From Methylobacter sp. (GTDB lineage: Bacteria; Pseudomonadota; Gammaproteobacteria; Methylococcales; Methylomonadaceae): DNA of 64,000 bases. Below are positions 53,901-60,407 of the stretch, in pieces. The stretch covers positions 66,530-130,529 of the forward strand of contig JALNYY010000002.1 of assembly GCA_023229605.1 (NCBI GenBank), written 5' to 3'. Each line of letters starts with the position of its first letter. Position 1 is the first letter of the stretch. The notes beneath the pieces were generated by a model that did no database searches, was not told the origin of the DNA, and saw only the letters and a program-made list of their open reading frames with translations. The translations under genes and the position numbers were made by a program.

Positions 53901-54829
53901 AAGCCGCAAAACTGGAGGATGCCAGCGGCCTTAATACCTACAGCGAAATTGCGCCCGAGGTTACTCAGTACCGGACGACGGCGCGGGTTAAGGAATACAG
54001 CGCAGATAAATATCAACTTCCACAGCCTTACTTTCCGATTGCCATTGCTAAGGAGCAGATACAAGGCAATGCCTTATTGCAGGCAATATTCGATGACCAA
54101 GCTAAAATTGTCCTATCGCTCAGGACGGAATACTCCACCGATTATTTTACCGTGACTTATGAGCAAGAGGTTGATGCAAGTCAGGGCGGAGTGACGCTTG
54201 CATCAGCGCTTGCGGCTTATGCCAGGGCAAATAATAAGACAATTGCCTGGGATCTTCATATCGGCGGCGAACATACTTTCAATTATGCCATTAAAAAAGA
54301 ACTTGAAGCCACGTTTGAAGTCGAGGATGAAGACGAACTAAAAGCCTTGTTGGCCGACAAAACCACCATTGAAGAACTAGGCCAAACCTTTGTTGATTTT
54401 GTGAAGTCGAAGATTGGCTTTATCGACTTTACCGGGGCAACGGTCGATGACGTAGTTTTACTGATGCCATTTGATATTTATTACCCCTATAATAAAGCGA
54501 AATCCGATGTAGTACGAAAGGCTGAAATGGCCTCAAACGCAACAGTGCAGCCAGCATTGCCAGCGGTAGCCACTGAGGAAGAAGTGGATCAGTTGTTTGG
54601 CAAATCAAGTGGCGATCCAGATGAAACCGTGGCGATAACTGGTGATACCAAAGCCTACTACCTGAAAATTAAAGCCATTGCCGGGCAGTACGGCGGTGGG
54701 AAGTATAAATGGGATGGCAGAAATTCGGCCTGGAATGTAAGGCGCATCACTTGGGATAAATTGATAGAGTCATATCCGAGCGCCGCCGATAACTTAAAAA
54801 TAATCCCAGCAACAATAGCGAGGCTTTAA
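47993..54829 (+). CDS. Giant methyltransferase-helicase, DarB-like polyvalent protein
   Basis: 2278 aa from ATG 47993. After an N-terminal segment of the large-polyvalent type, an N6-adenine-type methyltransferase domain lies near residues 265-480 (KVLDPSAGVGIFSAT; catalytic NVPF replacing NPPY/F). A SNF2-type helicase spans about 970-1640: Walker A GLGKT in NGFDVGLGKTFSALAAVQY, VIDEAH, LLTATPITNSP, and QRDGRGKRQG as motif VI. The C-terminal 500 residues are mixed modules ending with KYKWDGRNSAWNVRR. DarB of P1 is a comparable methylase-helicase that travels in the head and protects DNA from restriction; function here is inferred from domains. Confidence 0.8.
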   Translation: MPLSFFEKRAIQRAIVEQNKILSGSPSFTVKRQAQKVKVEAMTKLGMVVKQQSNTEVTEIATVDVKIEDKTINDDRTINIFKKEYQGSIAVSFNEFRDWVRWAVSETNSIPVMASGKFSEKNLSAAAKRRQEDSFRRTQLKKLGFSLGSFASDTPPDQKIKRVFDKAFIEQNLGTDQTNIDNSISDIQAGLNRTTTGHFYDFDPNRKLAQRKRENTQAIALIRQIEAGDVDGAQLTDEQKATLAKYSGLGGALVGIDGQKGSAYEYYTPKPIAQGVWGLAEELGFTGGKVLDPSAGVGIFSATAPESAVVDAVELDETSGLVNKLVNGGVGSNVTIAPFEQVAASTPDEEYDAVITNVPFGTNAARGNNKMHDKRYQKESLQSYFILRSLEKLKPGGLAVFIVPPSVVTGLGIKETSLRVRASFAAEFLGAYRLPNTVFGTAQADTITDVIAFRKYSREVAEKIAELKEQSPDTLIAAKVQWPEFTEGQYFKGEGRRFVLGEFIPKIEGDKFSRDQIVSNASIGEIGKMLRKFPGSRIDWALLDATETEAILYKEGDTVTQAGQTLQWTDNHWVALKHTNDNSAILESLAALTSPYAAFQAKATFDTAVKARDYWVTAGLSLDIPSWLRDALYQVEKRPSNDRQKFWNAGVIGLSCAQVLEERLSEETGVNYLEDYPELSEAMQRVASTAKASASKVGGDIKQGLLKIGHHYTAKAGVSALWRGDVLQSVAAAVTTHDASFEGLLYKNKSPWANIEEAKAIYGDSFDPMTDSVWCISSDGQKIIRADDYYVGNYAAFIKKVDADIAAATDRAVIAKLLRQKLDAEKYLDKIDVKSLSFNLFSPHVTHEEKAEFLRKFGYPAAAVIYDEKTGDKRVDIDIKITKNSTGRDKLANRVGDYLKNGTISLGGADTGMSTVKALAELRRMVNTANEQFNGWVAANPQIMNRLEGKANDPALLAFRLADDESPMQIPGMNPGLTLHGYQNSWVRKMGRDFSDINGFDVGLGKTFSALAAVQYIQAIGVKNKTIFAMPNSVLSKWRKEAIKAYATIDDCLFVGLRANKKGKLVVNASFIDADLSLIMENRHSKIFVTFETFERIKIRDATIDRYEAYLGSIDSNYETSLNVKDREEADSKKAGIRAVLSGKTGAAPFLEDLGIDSVVIDEAHGFKSSAQIFNTKSAKFLSLPKIAQRGIDAQCKAWFIRGMSPRTDGVSLLTATPITNSPLEIYSMLSLAKGHDKVNAMMLGIRGADEFMAMMTDIENQDDVTIDGIERTTNVFVGLNNVGVLRRAIGQSSTIKSAADVGAQVDLPDGEDHPATVDLSDDTVDRLMLYKDAFRWAIDDLSGKKDNRGSRAAYDSVADYFGETQALIAHPFNLINKMTLLIADPELDRRATFFTIAPGNTDKAIAVIEDFNKRKFKEKRERAAPFTDADAVISKKMVTDDETGDKYEELTIEVRADLQPDGKTIVIDTMDSQTQLRWDEMAEKAGLDLDVTIPPKLAALLENVQYEQANPRGIDQEGNHSPIVKQIIFCDILALHSKIRRLLSKKAGIPVSKIAIITGKTNNTPDEIMAVQDGFNAHGEDNQYQNIIANEKAEVGIDLQQGTQAIHHLTIGWTPDSKIQRDGRGKRQGNKTAKVNIYTYDADGTFDVAKRDMVNKKGDWIGEVMAVDGDNKVSISGGLSKEQLEELINVTGDSAAMSRIQESVAAKEAEARATTNIAKQKVNIDTIQKQRKFIDDNDPVTDFIIPKIASLYTIKNQILMIQSRIDNPKATATAAFKNQAVLGELQAKERGISEQISGSVTIKALSGYGTSRQETVITAEQAIDRYKSDYAKNNRYTAEGFAEKLGQTYQYLIEVTDGSPMHTEWAAELAMAQSMIDTALSNFTQQSKQPGGLPAEVGKAFAEGRGVEHNGELITVGSFLRIDPYLAIITERHGLVAINGAEPRQLSIPNTLESIILPGSSDYESCLIEAAKLEDASGLNTYSEIAPEVTQYRTTARVKEYSADKYQLPQPYFPIAIAKEQIQGNALLQAIFDDQAKIVLSLRTEYSTDYFTVTYEQEVDASQGGVTLASALAAYARANNKTIAWDLHIGGEHTFNYAIKKELEATFEVEDEDELKALLADKTTIEELGQTFVDFVKSKIGFIDFTGATVDDVVLLMPFDIYYPYNKAKSDVVRKAEMASNATVQPALPAVATEEEVDQLFGKSSGDPDETVAITGDTKAYYLKIKAIAGQYGGGKYKWDGRNSAWNVRRITWDKLIESYPSAADNLKIIPATIARL

Positions 54830-54831
54830 CA

Positions 54832-55242
54832 GTGAATTTCACCGAATACAAATTTGACCCTGACTGGGTAGCCGCCGAAGTTGCTAAAAAACGCGAAAAT
54901 ATCAAAGCCAATTTAGGCGAAGGCGCAGACCTGCTTAAAAATGGCCTGAAAGTGATTGTCGGCCGACTTGCAAAAGACCCGATGCGCTACCGGGATTACG
55001 GCCCGTATTGGTGGGCGCTCAAGGCGCTACTTAACGTGCATGGGCATTCATACGGCAGCAACGACAACGTGTTAATGCGCGATGCGTACCATGGAAAAAC
55101 GCCGGTAGAAACACTGGTAATGGCTGAGTTGTTTAGAGACGATTATTTGCAAACCTGCTTGATCTACAATAACCAGTTCATGCTCAGTGCTGATTCTGTT
55201 GAAATAACTGTTATCGTTGATGGGGATATGGAGGGGCGCTAA
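54832..55242 (+). CDS. Hypothetical protein after the giant methyltransferase-helicase
   Basis: 136 aa from GTG 54832, two bases after the giant gene's stop, so translation is likely coupled. Mixed alpha/beta (FDPDWVAAEVAKKRENIKAN, RYRDYGPYWWALKALLNVHG). Family not recognised; perhaps an accessory of the anti-defence protein. Confidence 0.55.
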   Translation: MNFTEYKFDPDWVAAEVAKKRENIKANLGEGADLLKNGLKVIVGRLAKDPMRYRDYGPYWWALKALLNVHGHSYGSNDNVLMRDAYHGKTPVETLVMAELFRDDYLQTCLIYNNQFMLSADSVEITVIVDGDMEGR

Positions 55243-55244
55243 TA

Positions 55245-55297
55245 TGTCGTATATATCGGTTATTTCGATGTTATACGACATTGTGTCGTATATATCG
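55245..55297. repeat. Operator-like repeats TGTCGTATA
   Basis: TATACGACA-TTG-TGTCGTATA (55272-55292) is a 9-bp palindrome with the same core and spacing as the perfect palindrome at 5992. A direct copy of TGTCGTATATATCG lies at 55245 and 55284. They follow the last rightward phage gene and precede the cassette region. Confidence 0.55.
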
Positions 55298-55490
55298 CGT
55301 TATACCTCAAAATTAGTGCCTGTCTTTCCAGGCTGTCATCGGTTTGCCAAAGCTCTCCAATGGCCTCTACCTCTCGTAAGAGTAGGTATCTCGCTTGCTT
55401 CTCGGCGAGTAGGGGGCGCCCGTTTCCGAAACCCTCGCTCTCAACACACTGTAATTAATAATGCGTTCAGAGCGAGATTATCGATCTTTT
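55298..55490. other. Non-coding stretch between phage operon and cassettes
   Basis: No supported gene. A minus-strand frame without a start codon (RPLLAEKQARYLLLREVEAI, then GELWQTDDSLERQALILRYN) is protein-like and may be the remains of a gene cut by cassette insertion. Confidence 0.3.
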
Positions 55491-55574
55491 GTATAACTAT
55501 TAATTCAAGGCGAGCGCTTAACGCTCGCCGTATTTCTCAAAATCGTACCGCGCCGCCTTAATCAAGCGTTATAC
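55491..55574 (-). other. attC recombination site 3 (integron-type)
   Basis: 84 bp. The ends are GTATAAC and GTTATAC, with arms that pair imperfectly (TGTATAAC-TATTAATTCAAGGCG against CGCCTTAATCAAGC-GTTATACA) around an inner GGCGAGCGC/GCGCTCGCC hairpin. This is the R''-L''-L'-R' arrangement of attC sites. The stop codon of the cassette gene on its right lies inside its terminal box, as in many cassettes. Confidence 0.7.
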
Positions 55575-55730
55575 ACCGGTTTCATTGTTGGCCGGTTCTG
55601 GATCGTATCTACTACATGACTCATCGTGTCCAGTCCCTTCTGTGTCTCCGCACTCCGGGCATGAATAGTGAAATTCTCCAGTTTTCGGGTCCATATCTTC
55701 GTTCCATCCGTTTACGCAATAACTTCTCAT
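55569..55730 (-). CDS. Cassette gene: 53-aa zinc-ribbon protein
   Basis: Minus-strand ORF with GAGG eight bases before ATG 55730. Cys pairs at YCVNGW, CPECGD and HDESC suggest a zinc-binding module (SYCVNGWNEDMDPKTGEF). The TAA is part of the attC terminal box. It has no promoter of its own that I can see. Function unknown. Confidence 0.55.
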   Translation of the reverse strand: MRSYCVNGWNEDMDPKTGEFHYSCPECGDTEGTGHDESCSRYDPEPANNETGV

Positions 55731-55753
55731 CTAATGATCCTCTAAATTAATAC

Positions 55754-55842
55754 GCATAACCAAACGCTCAAGCAGAGCGCATTCTTAATGCCGTAGTGTT
55801 TATTTTCTTTCATCAGTGCGCCTGCTTAGCTCTGCGTTAGGG
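55754..55842 (-). other. attC recombination site 2
   Basis: 89 bp with ends GCATAAC and GTTAGGG. Inner arms GCTCAAGCAGAGCGCA and TGCGCCTGCTTAGCTC pair imperfectly, with extra unpaired bases as attC sites require. The stop of the minus-strand gene at 55837 is inside its terminal box. Confidence 0.7.
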
Positions 55843-56034
55843 GCTTGCTCGGTAGGCTTCGAGACAGCCCCTATCACTCATCCAAACAAATACCCTCATT
55901 AGCGTTCGTGCTGCCTCGTTCGGCTCGCGGGTTCCGTTTTCCCATTTTTCCCATGTCCCTCTATGGACGTTCATCAGCTGAGCCATCTCCGTAATGGAGA
56001 GACCCAGCTTTTGCCGGGTCTCTGCTGGGTTCAT
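55837..56034 (-). CDS. Cassette gene: XRE-type helix-turn-helix protein
   Basis: 65 aa. RQKLGLSITEMAQLMNVHRG, TWEKWENGTREPNEAARTLM is a compact XRE HTH. Its ATG overlaps the stop of the upstream cassette gene (ATGA). It probably binds the palindromic operator at 56266 and autoregulates the pair. The arrangement resembles type II toxin-antitoxin or small regulatory cassettes. Confidence 0.75.
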   Translation of the reverse strand: MNPAETRQKLGLSITEMAQLMNVHRGTWEKWENGTREPNEAARTLMRVFVWMSDRGCLEAYRASP

Positions 56035-56219
56035 TCCGCTATATCCAATGGTTTTCCACGGAAATCTTGTTCACCAGCAGGCCATGCTTCATCTCCTTCT
56101 TCCCATTCGTCAGATGTCATGGCGTAAGCGCCTTGGACTCCATCTCCTTTAGGGTGTCCGGTTTCTCCATCGATGATCATGTAAGAGATTTCTGTTTCTA
56201 ATTTGTTGAATCGTGCCAT
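56031..56219 (-). CDS. Cassette gene: 62-aa acidic protein
   Basis: Minus strand with GGAG upstream of ATG 56219. Acidic (SDEWEEGDEAWPAGEQDF), no known toxin motif. First gene of the two-gene cassette; its partner is the HTH protein. Could be a toxin of unknown type, a DNA mimic, or unrelated cargo. Confidence 0.6.
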   Translation of the reverse strand: MARFNKLETEISYMIIDGETGHPKGDGVQGAYAMTSDEWEEGDEAWPAGEQDFRGKPLDIAE

Positions 56220-56265
56220 TGTCTTTCTCCGGTTTTGCTTCCAGGCAATCTGTCAGCGTCGGGGA

Positions 56266-56313
56266 AATAATACACCCATTGGGTTTAATTGTCAACCCAA
56301 TGGGTGTATTATT
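56266..56313 (-). promoter_or_regulatory. Cassette promoter with 20-bp palindromic operator
   Basis: On the minus strand, TTGACA (56295-56290), a 17-base spacer and TATTAT (56272-56267), a near-perfect sigma70 promoter. It is embedded in a perfect inverted repeat (20-bp arms at 56266-56285 and 56294-56313, 8-base centre). Each arm contains ACCCA/TGGGT symmetric half-sites, one in the spacer and one upstream of -35. It drives the genes at 56219 and 56034. Confidence 0.85.
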
Positions 56314-56333
56314 TTGGTTATTGTAATTATCGC

Positions 56334-56403
56334 CCCTAACACAACGCTTAGCTGTGGGACGCCAGCGATAAAGCCGCTGTCGCCCCACAGCTAAGCGTTA
56401 TAC
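56334..56403 (-). other. attC recombination site 1
   Basis: 70 bp with ends CCCTAAC and GTTATAC; inner arms AACGCTTAGCTGTGGG and CCCACAGCTAAGCGTT pair perfectly over 16 bp, with a smaller AGCG/CGCT hairpin inside. Together with sites 2 and 3 it delimits three cassettes. Confidence 0.7.
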
Positions 56404-56404
56404 A

Positions 56405-56575
56405 TTATCGAAAAAGGTCATAAACGACTTTAAAAGGCCAAGCCAGCGCAACCAAAACGCAAGCCGCTAAGTCGTGTAATTGGTCTTTACCAGCTTGGTG
56501 CTGCCTTCCAAGCAGGTACATAAAAAACCACCCAAAAACGCTAAAGTAAAGATCACAAAATTTAATCCAGCTCAT
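56405..56575 (-). CDS. Cassette gene: 56-aa membrane-associated protein
   Basis: Minus strand; ATG 56575 lies directly after a GTTATAC core-like site (56582-56576). Trp/Phe-rich N-terminal segment (WIKFCDLYFSVFGWFFMYLL) and a second hydrophobic stretch (DLAACVLVALAWPFKVVYDL) suggest membrane association. Its stop lies two bases before attC 1. Function unknown. Confidence 0.5.
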   Translation of the reverse strand: MSWIKFCDLYFSVFGWFFMYLLGRQHQAGKDQLHDLAACVLVALAWPFKVVYDLFR

Positions 56576-56584
56576 GTATAACTC

Positions 56585-56683
56585 TTAGTTCGAAAGGACG
56601 CGGTTCATAATCCGCGCGATGCCAGGAGCTTCAACAATCTTTTTTGCTCCTTCAAGCTCCCAGTCTGTTATTTCGTATTCCAT
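56585..56683 (-). CDS. Possible 32-aa peptide after the integrase
   Basis: Minus-strand ORF from 56683, 13 bases beyond the integrase stop (EYEITDWELEGAKKIVEAPG). It ends three bases before the core-like GTTATAC where the first cassette begins, so it may be a phage gene truncated by cassette insertion. Confidence 0.3.
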   Translation of the reverse strand: MEYEITDWELEGAKKIVEAPGIARIMNRVLSN

Positions 56684-56695
56684 AATTTATGCCTT

Positions 56696-57907
56696 TTACT
56701 TGCCTAAAATATCTTCCAAATAACGCTCCCATTGCTCAAGCGCCGCTCTTTTTTCGGTCAAATAGTGGTACTTGTTATAGTGCTTGTCGCTCACGTCGGT
56801 CAGGGCATGGTTCTGTATCCTGTCCATAATGGATTTCTCTATCCCGATTTCCGCGCAAATAGTTTTCCATGTCCGCCGCAACGCTCTAACATTAAAGCTA
56901 TCTACACCTTTGACCCTCCTAAGCGCATGACTCAGCGACGTATTACGTATCGGCTTATTTGGATTAATTCGCCCAGGGAATAGGTAATCTGAATCCATCG
57001 AATATATCCACTGTCGCTCGATCAGAGTTTTCGCCATCGGTGTAATCGGCAGTAGGTGAGGGCGCTTATTTTTCCCGCTAGTTTTGATACGCTCCCAGGG
57101 CATTGTCCAGGTCATCGCATCGAAATCGAACTCGCTCTTTTTGGCCCCACACAGCTCCATTAGCCGGCAGCCAAAAATAAGCAGCAACTTTGTAGCAATC
57201 AGCATTTGCTCGCCAATGTCGGTACTTGTCCAAAGGATTTGTATCTCATCGATAGAAAGGTTACGGTCACCAACGACTTCGGCTCGGGTTATTTTAGGGA
57301 TAGCTTCTACCGGGTTGTAGGACAACTTGAATGTTACCGATCCTAATGGGTTAGTCGGGTCGTTGTCGTGATAGATCCCCACCTTAAATGCGCGATGCAG
57401 ATACGCCCTAACCCGATTAACCATGACTTCTTTCGGTTTCTCAGGGGTGCCGCGCAGCAGTATTCTATGCAGCACGTCACGAATATGGGATGGCTCAACC
57501 CGATTGGCCTGCATATCCATAATATCGCCGCAGTTGGCGGATAGGTCTTTTTCTACCGCCGCCCAGGTACGCTTTCCGTCATCCTGCATTTTTTTGATGT
57601 AGTAATTGAATAGATCGCATACAGTGCCGAACCTGTTTGGCGTCGATTGCTCTTGCGGGTCTATGCCACTGTCAATTATAGCCCTTACTTCCCGGCATTT
57701 TATCCGGGCATCGGAAAGGGAAACAGAAGGGTATCTACCAAGATTATAAAATCTCTGCTTACCTGAGAATGAATACTGCAAAAAAAACGATATACTTCCA
57801 GCGGGTGTCACTTTTAGCCCGAATCCTTTATCAGCTCCTTGCTCATAAATTCGATAGGCCGATTCCTTTGCTGATACACCCTTGATGTAATTATCGGTTA
57901 ATTTCAT
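56696..57907 (-). CDS. int: Prophage integrase, P4-type tyrosine recombinase
   Basis: 403 aa. The N-terminal arm-binding domain (DUF4102: YRIYEQGADKGFGLKVTPAG, YNLGRYPSVSLSDARIKCRE) and core-binding domain precede the catalytic domain: Arg in LIFGCRLMELCG, RALRRTWKT as the H/R-x-x-R box, His in IQNHALTDVSDKHYNKYHYL and the nucleophile Tyr in its HYNKY segment. It lies next to the tRNA-Thr fragment and should recombine at that gene. It is not an integron integrase. Confidence 0.9.
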   Translation of the reverse strand: MKLTDNYIKGVSAKESAYRIYEQGADKGFGLKVTPAGSISFFLQYSFSGKQRFYNLGRYPSVSLSDARIKCREVRAIIDSGIDPQEQSTPNRFGTVCDLFNYYIKKMQDDGKRTWAAVEKDLSANCGDIMDMQANRVEPSHIRDVLHRILLRGTPEKPKEVMVNRVRAYLHRAFKVGIYHDNDPTNPLGSVTFKLSYNPVEAIPKITRAEVVGDRNLSIDEIQILWTSTDIGEQMLIATKLLLIFGCRLMELCGAKKSEFDFDAMTWTMPWERIKTSGKNKRPHLLPITPMAKTLIERQWIYSMDSDYLFPGRINPNKPIRNTSLSHALRRVKGVDSFNVRALRRTWKTICAEIGIEKSIMDRIQNHALTDVSDKHYNKYHYLTEKRAALEQWERYLEDILGK

Positions 57908-58075
57908 GCGTGGTCACTTGTGGTCACTTTATGGTCACTTTAACTGCATGATGTATTGTTTGAAAATAGGTGAAATCGGTGGGTATTGTAGCATCGATCA
58001 AGAGCTATGACGTTGAAATTAGCGCAATTAATTGCAATTTGTTGGTTGTTGTGTATTATCGCGAATATGCGGACA

Positions 58076-58124
58076 CTGATTCGTAATCAGTAGGTCGTGG
58101 GTTCGACTCCCATCATTGGCTCCA
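58076..58124 (+). other. attR: 3' half of tRNA-Thr(CGT)
   Basis: Anticodon-arm (CTGATTCGTAATCAG), variable, T-arm (GTGGGTTCGACTCCCA) and acceptor 3' strand (CATTGGCTCCA with CCA) of a tRNA-Thr are present, but the acceptor 5' strand and D-arm are absent. The fragment is the duplicated tRNA end produced by integration at the tRNA 3' part; the complete gene should lie at the left end of the prophage. It marks the right prophage boundary. Confidence 0.8.
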
Positions 58125-58854
58125 TATAAATCAAAAAGTTATCTATAGGCTGTGAGCTTGATATCTAATACAGGTAACACATAGGTAACAAAAAGACAGG
58201 AACTTGGTGAAAGACTATGCGCCATTTTTTCCTTATTCTTACTAACTTATTTTCTATTAATTTTCCATTATTAAGATTTGAACCACTCGCTTTAGTTGTG
58301 ATATTAAATCAGTTTGCAAGCTTCTTATGGTGCTCAATTAAGATTAGCTCTGCGCTATATCATGGGCATCAGCGCAGTAAGGTTAAATTTTAATGCTGGG
58401 TCGCTCGGCACGTTCAGCCCTGGCGCACCACACCTATCGCTTTGGCATGTATGAGTTATTGGTGCGGAATCCTTACGGTCACTCAACATGGTTACCCTCG
58501 TAATTTCATTTGATCAACCTCCGTGGTCTTATAAACATATAGAGTCTGTTTATAAGACCATAATTTTGATGAGTCTGTCAGTGATCAAATCCTTCTCCGC
58601 TTCTTTGAACAGTTGTTTGAGTTTCTGTCTAGCTATGGCCTTAGGGGGGGGGTATTTGAACGCTTTTTCTGGTAACACTGGCAAAGTTTGGACATCTTTT
58701 ACCACGAAAGAGATTTCAATTATATTTAAAAATTATAATAACTTATATTTCAATATGTTATGAAATAAATACAGTCTAAGTTAGGAGTTTGAAGTCGTTT
58801 CCTAAATTTTTGCTAAATCCAGTATGGTAAAATGTTATTACTATCTGAGAAAAG
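58125..58854. other. Intergenic region right of attR, no gene supported
   Basis: AT-rich with short ORFs lacking ribosome sites; the 58488-58763 ORF contains a GGGGGGG run and no recognisable product. Probably decayed mobile DNA. Confidence 0.4.
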
Positions 58855-58951
58855 CCAATTTAAAACAGGCTCGAAAGGAGAGTGAGGTCGGAAAGTGTTA
58901 GAAGCACAATCCGACGTCGTAAATAGCAGTGCTGATGCAAGCACTTTTTTA
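58855..58951 (+). ncRNA. Possible structured small RNA with terminator
   Basis: GTCGGA and TCCGAC enclose a second small hairpin (GTG/CAC region), followed by an AGTGCT-GATGCA-AGCACT stem and six T. This could be an independent small RNA or a leader of the P4-like module. No Rfam family is recognised. Confidence 0.35.
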
Positions 58952-58959
58952 ACTTAACT

Positions 58960-59169
58960 TTGGACAAGTACGGTCGAAAAAAATTAAAACGCTTTATGCC
59001 ACCTGATAAGGTGGTAATTACATTCTACTCTTTTGCAATATGCGTTGCAATAGCTGTGATATTAAATAGTATTTTTGTGCGGAAACACAAGATATTTTAT
59101 GGTACAGGCAGCGCAGAACTGCATGATTGGTATGCGCGACAATGCATTCGAAAGGATAGCTGTCCGTAA
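58960..59169 (+). CDS. Small membrane protein, unknown
   Basis: 69 aa from TTG 58960. Basic N-terminus (MDKYGRKKLKRFMPPDK) then one membrane helix (VVITFYSFAICVAIAVILNS). It starts right after a terminator. Start and expression are uncertain. Confidence 0.35.
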   Translation: MDKYGRKKLKRFMPPDKVVITFYSFAICVAIAVILNSIFVRKHKIFYGTGSAELHDWYARQCIRKDSCP

Positions 59170-59232
59170 ATTTGATTCCGTCCGTTTATTTAAAACTTGT
59201 CCATTGATTCCCAATAATAATGAGGAATATCA

Positions 59233-59529
59233 ATGATGCAAAAAAAACTACTAATTTGTCTATTAACGTTTGTTCGCCCTAGAGACGTGCAAATAATTTA
59301 CGGGGTATCTAGGCAAAGCGTTTGGCGTTATGTACGAGAAGGGCGACTTGCGCCGCCCATTAAGATTTCACCGGGCATTTGCGGCTGGGATAGGGCGACG
59401 CTTGACTCATTTTTCGGCATAACTCCTGATGCTGTAAATAATCTTACATCAGTAGGTGAGCGACTAGTTAGTGATGAAGTCGGGCCGACCAATGTTGGGA
59501 ATTCAAAGCAAAAAAGGGGGCACAGATGA
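59233..59529 (+). CDS. AlpA-like regulator
   Basis: 98 aa. FVRPRDVQIIYGVSRQSVWR, YVREGRLAPPIKISPGICGW, DRATLDSFFG is an AlpA-type MerR-like HTH, as in P4-like satellites. Overlaps the primase gene by four bases. Likely a transcriptional activator or excisionase regulator of the element. Confidence 0.75.
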   Translation: MMQKKLLICLLTFVRPRDVQIIYGVSRQSVWRYVREGRLAPPIKISPGICGWDRATLDSFFGITPDAVNNLTSVGERLVSDEVGPTNVGNSKQKRGHR

Positions 59530-60407
59530 GATACTTAGTATCTGAAATTGAAGCCCAATTTCGTTCCGCTATCAACCATGCGGGAATCACCTATCAAGGC
59601 GATGTCATGGCAGACGGCAAGTTGCATCGCTTCCAAGTCGACGGCGATAAGCTCGGCAGCAAAAATGGTGCATATATTCTCCATGCCGATGGCTACTGCC
59701 CAGCCGGATATTTCGAAGATTTTCGTCAAGGCATCAAAATGACCTGGAAGTTCAATAGCCATGGCGGCCGCAGCCAAATCACTGTCGAGGAACGAGCACA
59801 GATTGCTCGTACGCAGGCTTTACGCAAGCAGAATGAGTTGCAGCGGCAGGACAGGGTGGCCAAAAATGCTGGAACGCTTTGGGTAAATGCTGAGTTAGCT
59901 CCTCCGTCGCATCCGTACCTTGCGAGAAAAGCCATTATGTCCTGTGGGGCAAGAATAGCGCCCGATGGTCGACTAATGATTCCGCTTCAGGACCAAAATC
60001 TGGTAATTAGAAACTTGCAGTTCATAAGTGCGGACGGCGAAAAACGTTTCATGTTGGGCGGTCAAAAGCATGGCTGTTTTTTTTCAATTGGCGAGATGAC
60101 AGAAACAATTTTTATAGCCGAAGGATTCGCGACTGCCGCGTCCATTTATATTTGTGAACAAATGTTAGCAATCGTTGCATATGATGCGGGCAATTTGAAA
60201 CCAGTCGCAGAGATCACAAGGGCTTTATATCCTACCGCAACAATTATTATTGCGGGAGACAATGATCATTCGGGTGTTGGTCAGGCCAAGGCTGAAGAAG
60301 CCGCCAATGCCTGTGGTGGATTGATTAGTGTTCCACCAAATCCGGGCCAAGACTGGAATGATTATTTATCGGCTTTTGATGCTATAGCTGCAAAGGAGGC
60401 GTTATGA
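59526..60407 (+). CDS. TOPRIM primase-like protein
   Basis: 293 aa. A N-terminal region without a visible zinc finger, then HPYLARKAIMSCGARIAPDG typical of phage primases, and the TOPRIM motifs TIFIAEGFATAASI (catalytic Glu) and IIAGDNDHSGVGQAKAEEAA (D-x-D). It would prime replication with the helicase encoded next, with which it overlaps by four bases. Confidence 0.85.
   Translation: MRYLVSEIEAQFRSAINHAGITYQGDVMADGKLHRFQVDGDKLGSKNGAYILHADGYCPAGYFEDFRQGIKMTWKFNSHGGRSQITVEERAQIARTQALRKQNELQRQDRVAKNAGTLWVNAELAPPSHPYLARKAIMSCGARIAPDGRLMIPLQDQNLVIRNLQFISADGEKRFMLGGQKHGCFFSIGEMTETIFIAEGFATAASIYICEQMLAIVAYDAGNLKPVAEITRALYPTATIIIAGDNDHSGVGQAKAEEAANACGGLISVPPNPGQDWNDYLSAFDAIAAKEAL

Noticed and set aside
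55217..55561. 114-aa plus-strand ORF
   Set aside because: It crosses the operator repeats and attC 3, with unlikely composition and no ribosome site.
55491..56403. Rightward (plus) orientation of the cassettes
   Set aside because: Some L-box features would allow it, but every recognisable gene is on the minus strand with its stop in or beside an attC, which favours the minus orientation.
56696..57907. Integron integrase
   Set aside because: The protein has a DUF4102 arm-binding domain and no integron-specific insert; it is a P4-type phage integrase next to a tRNA attachment site.
58076..58124. A functional tRNA-Thr gene
   Set aside because: The acceptor 5' strand and D-arm are missing; only the 3' part is present, as expected for an attachment-site duplicate.
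58488..58763. 91-aa ORF right of attR
   Set aside because: Contains a seven-G run, has no recognisable product or ribosome site, and looks like decayed DNA.
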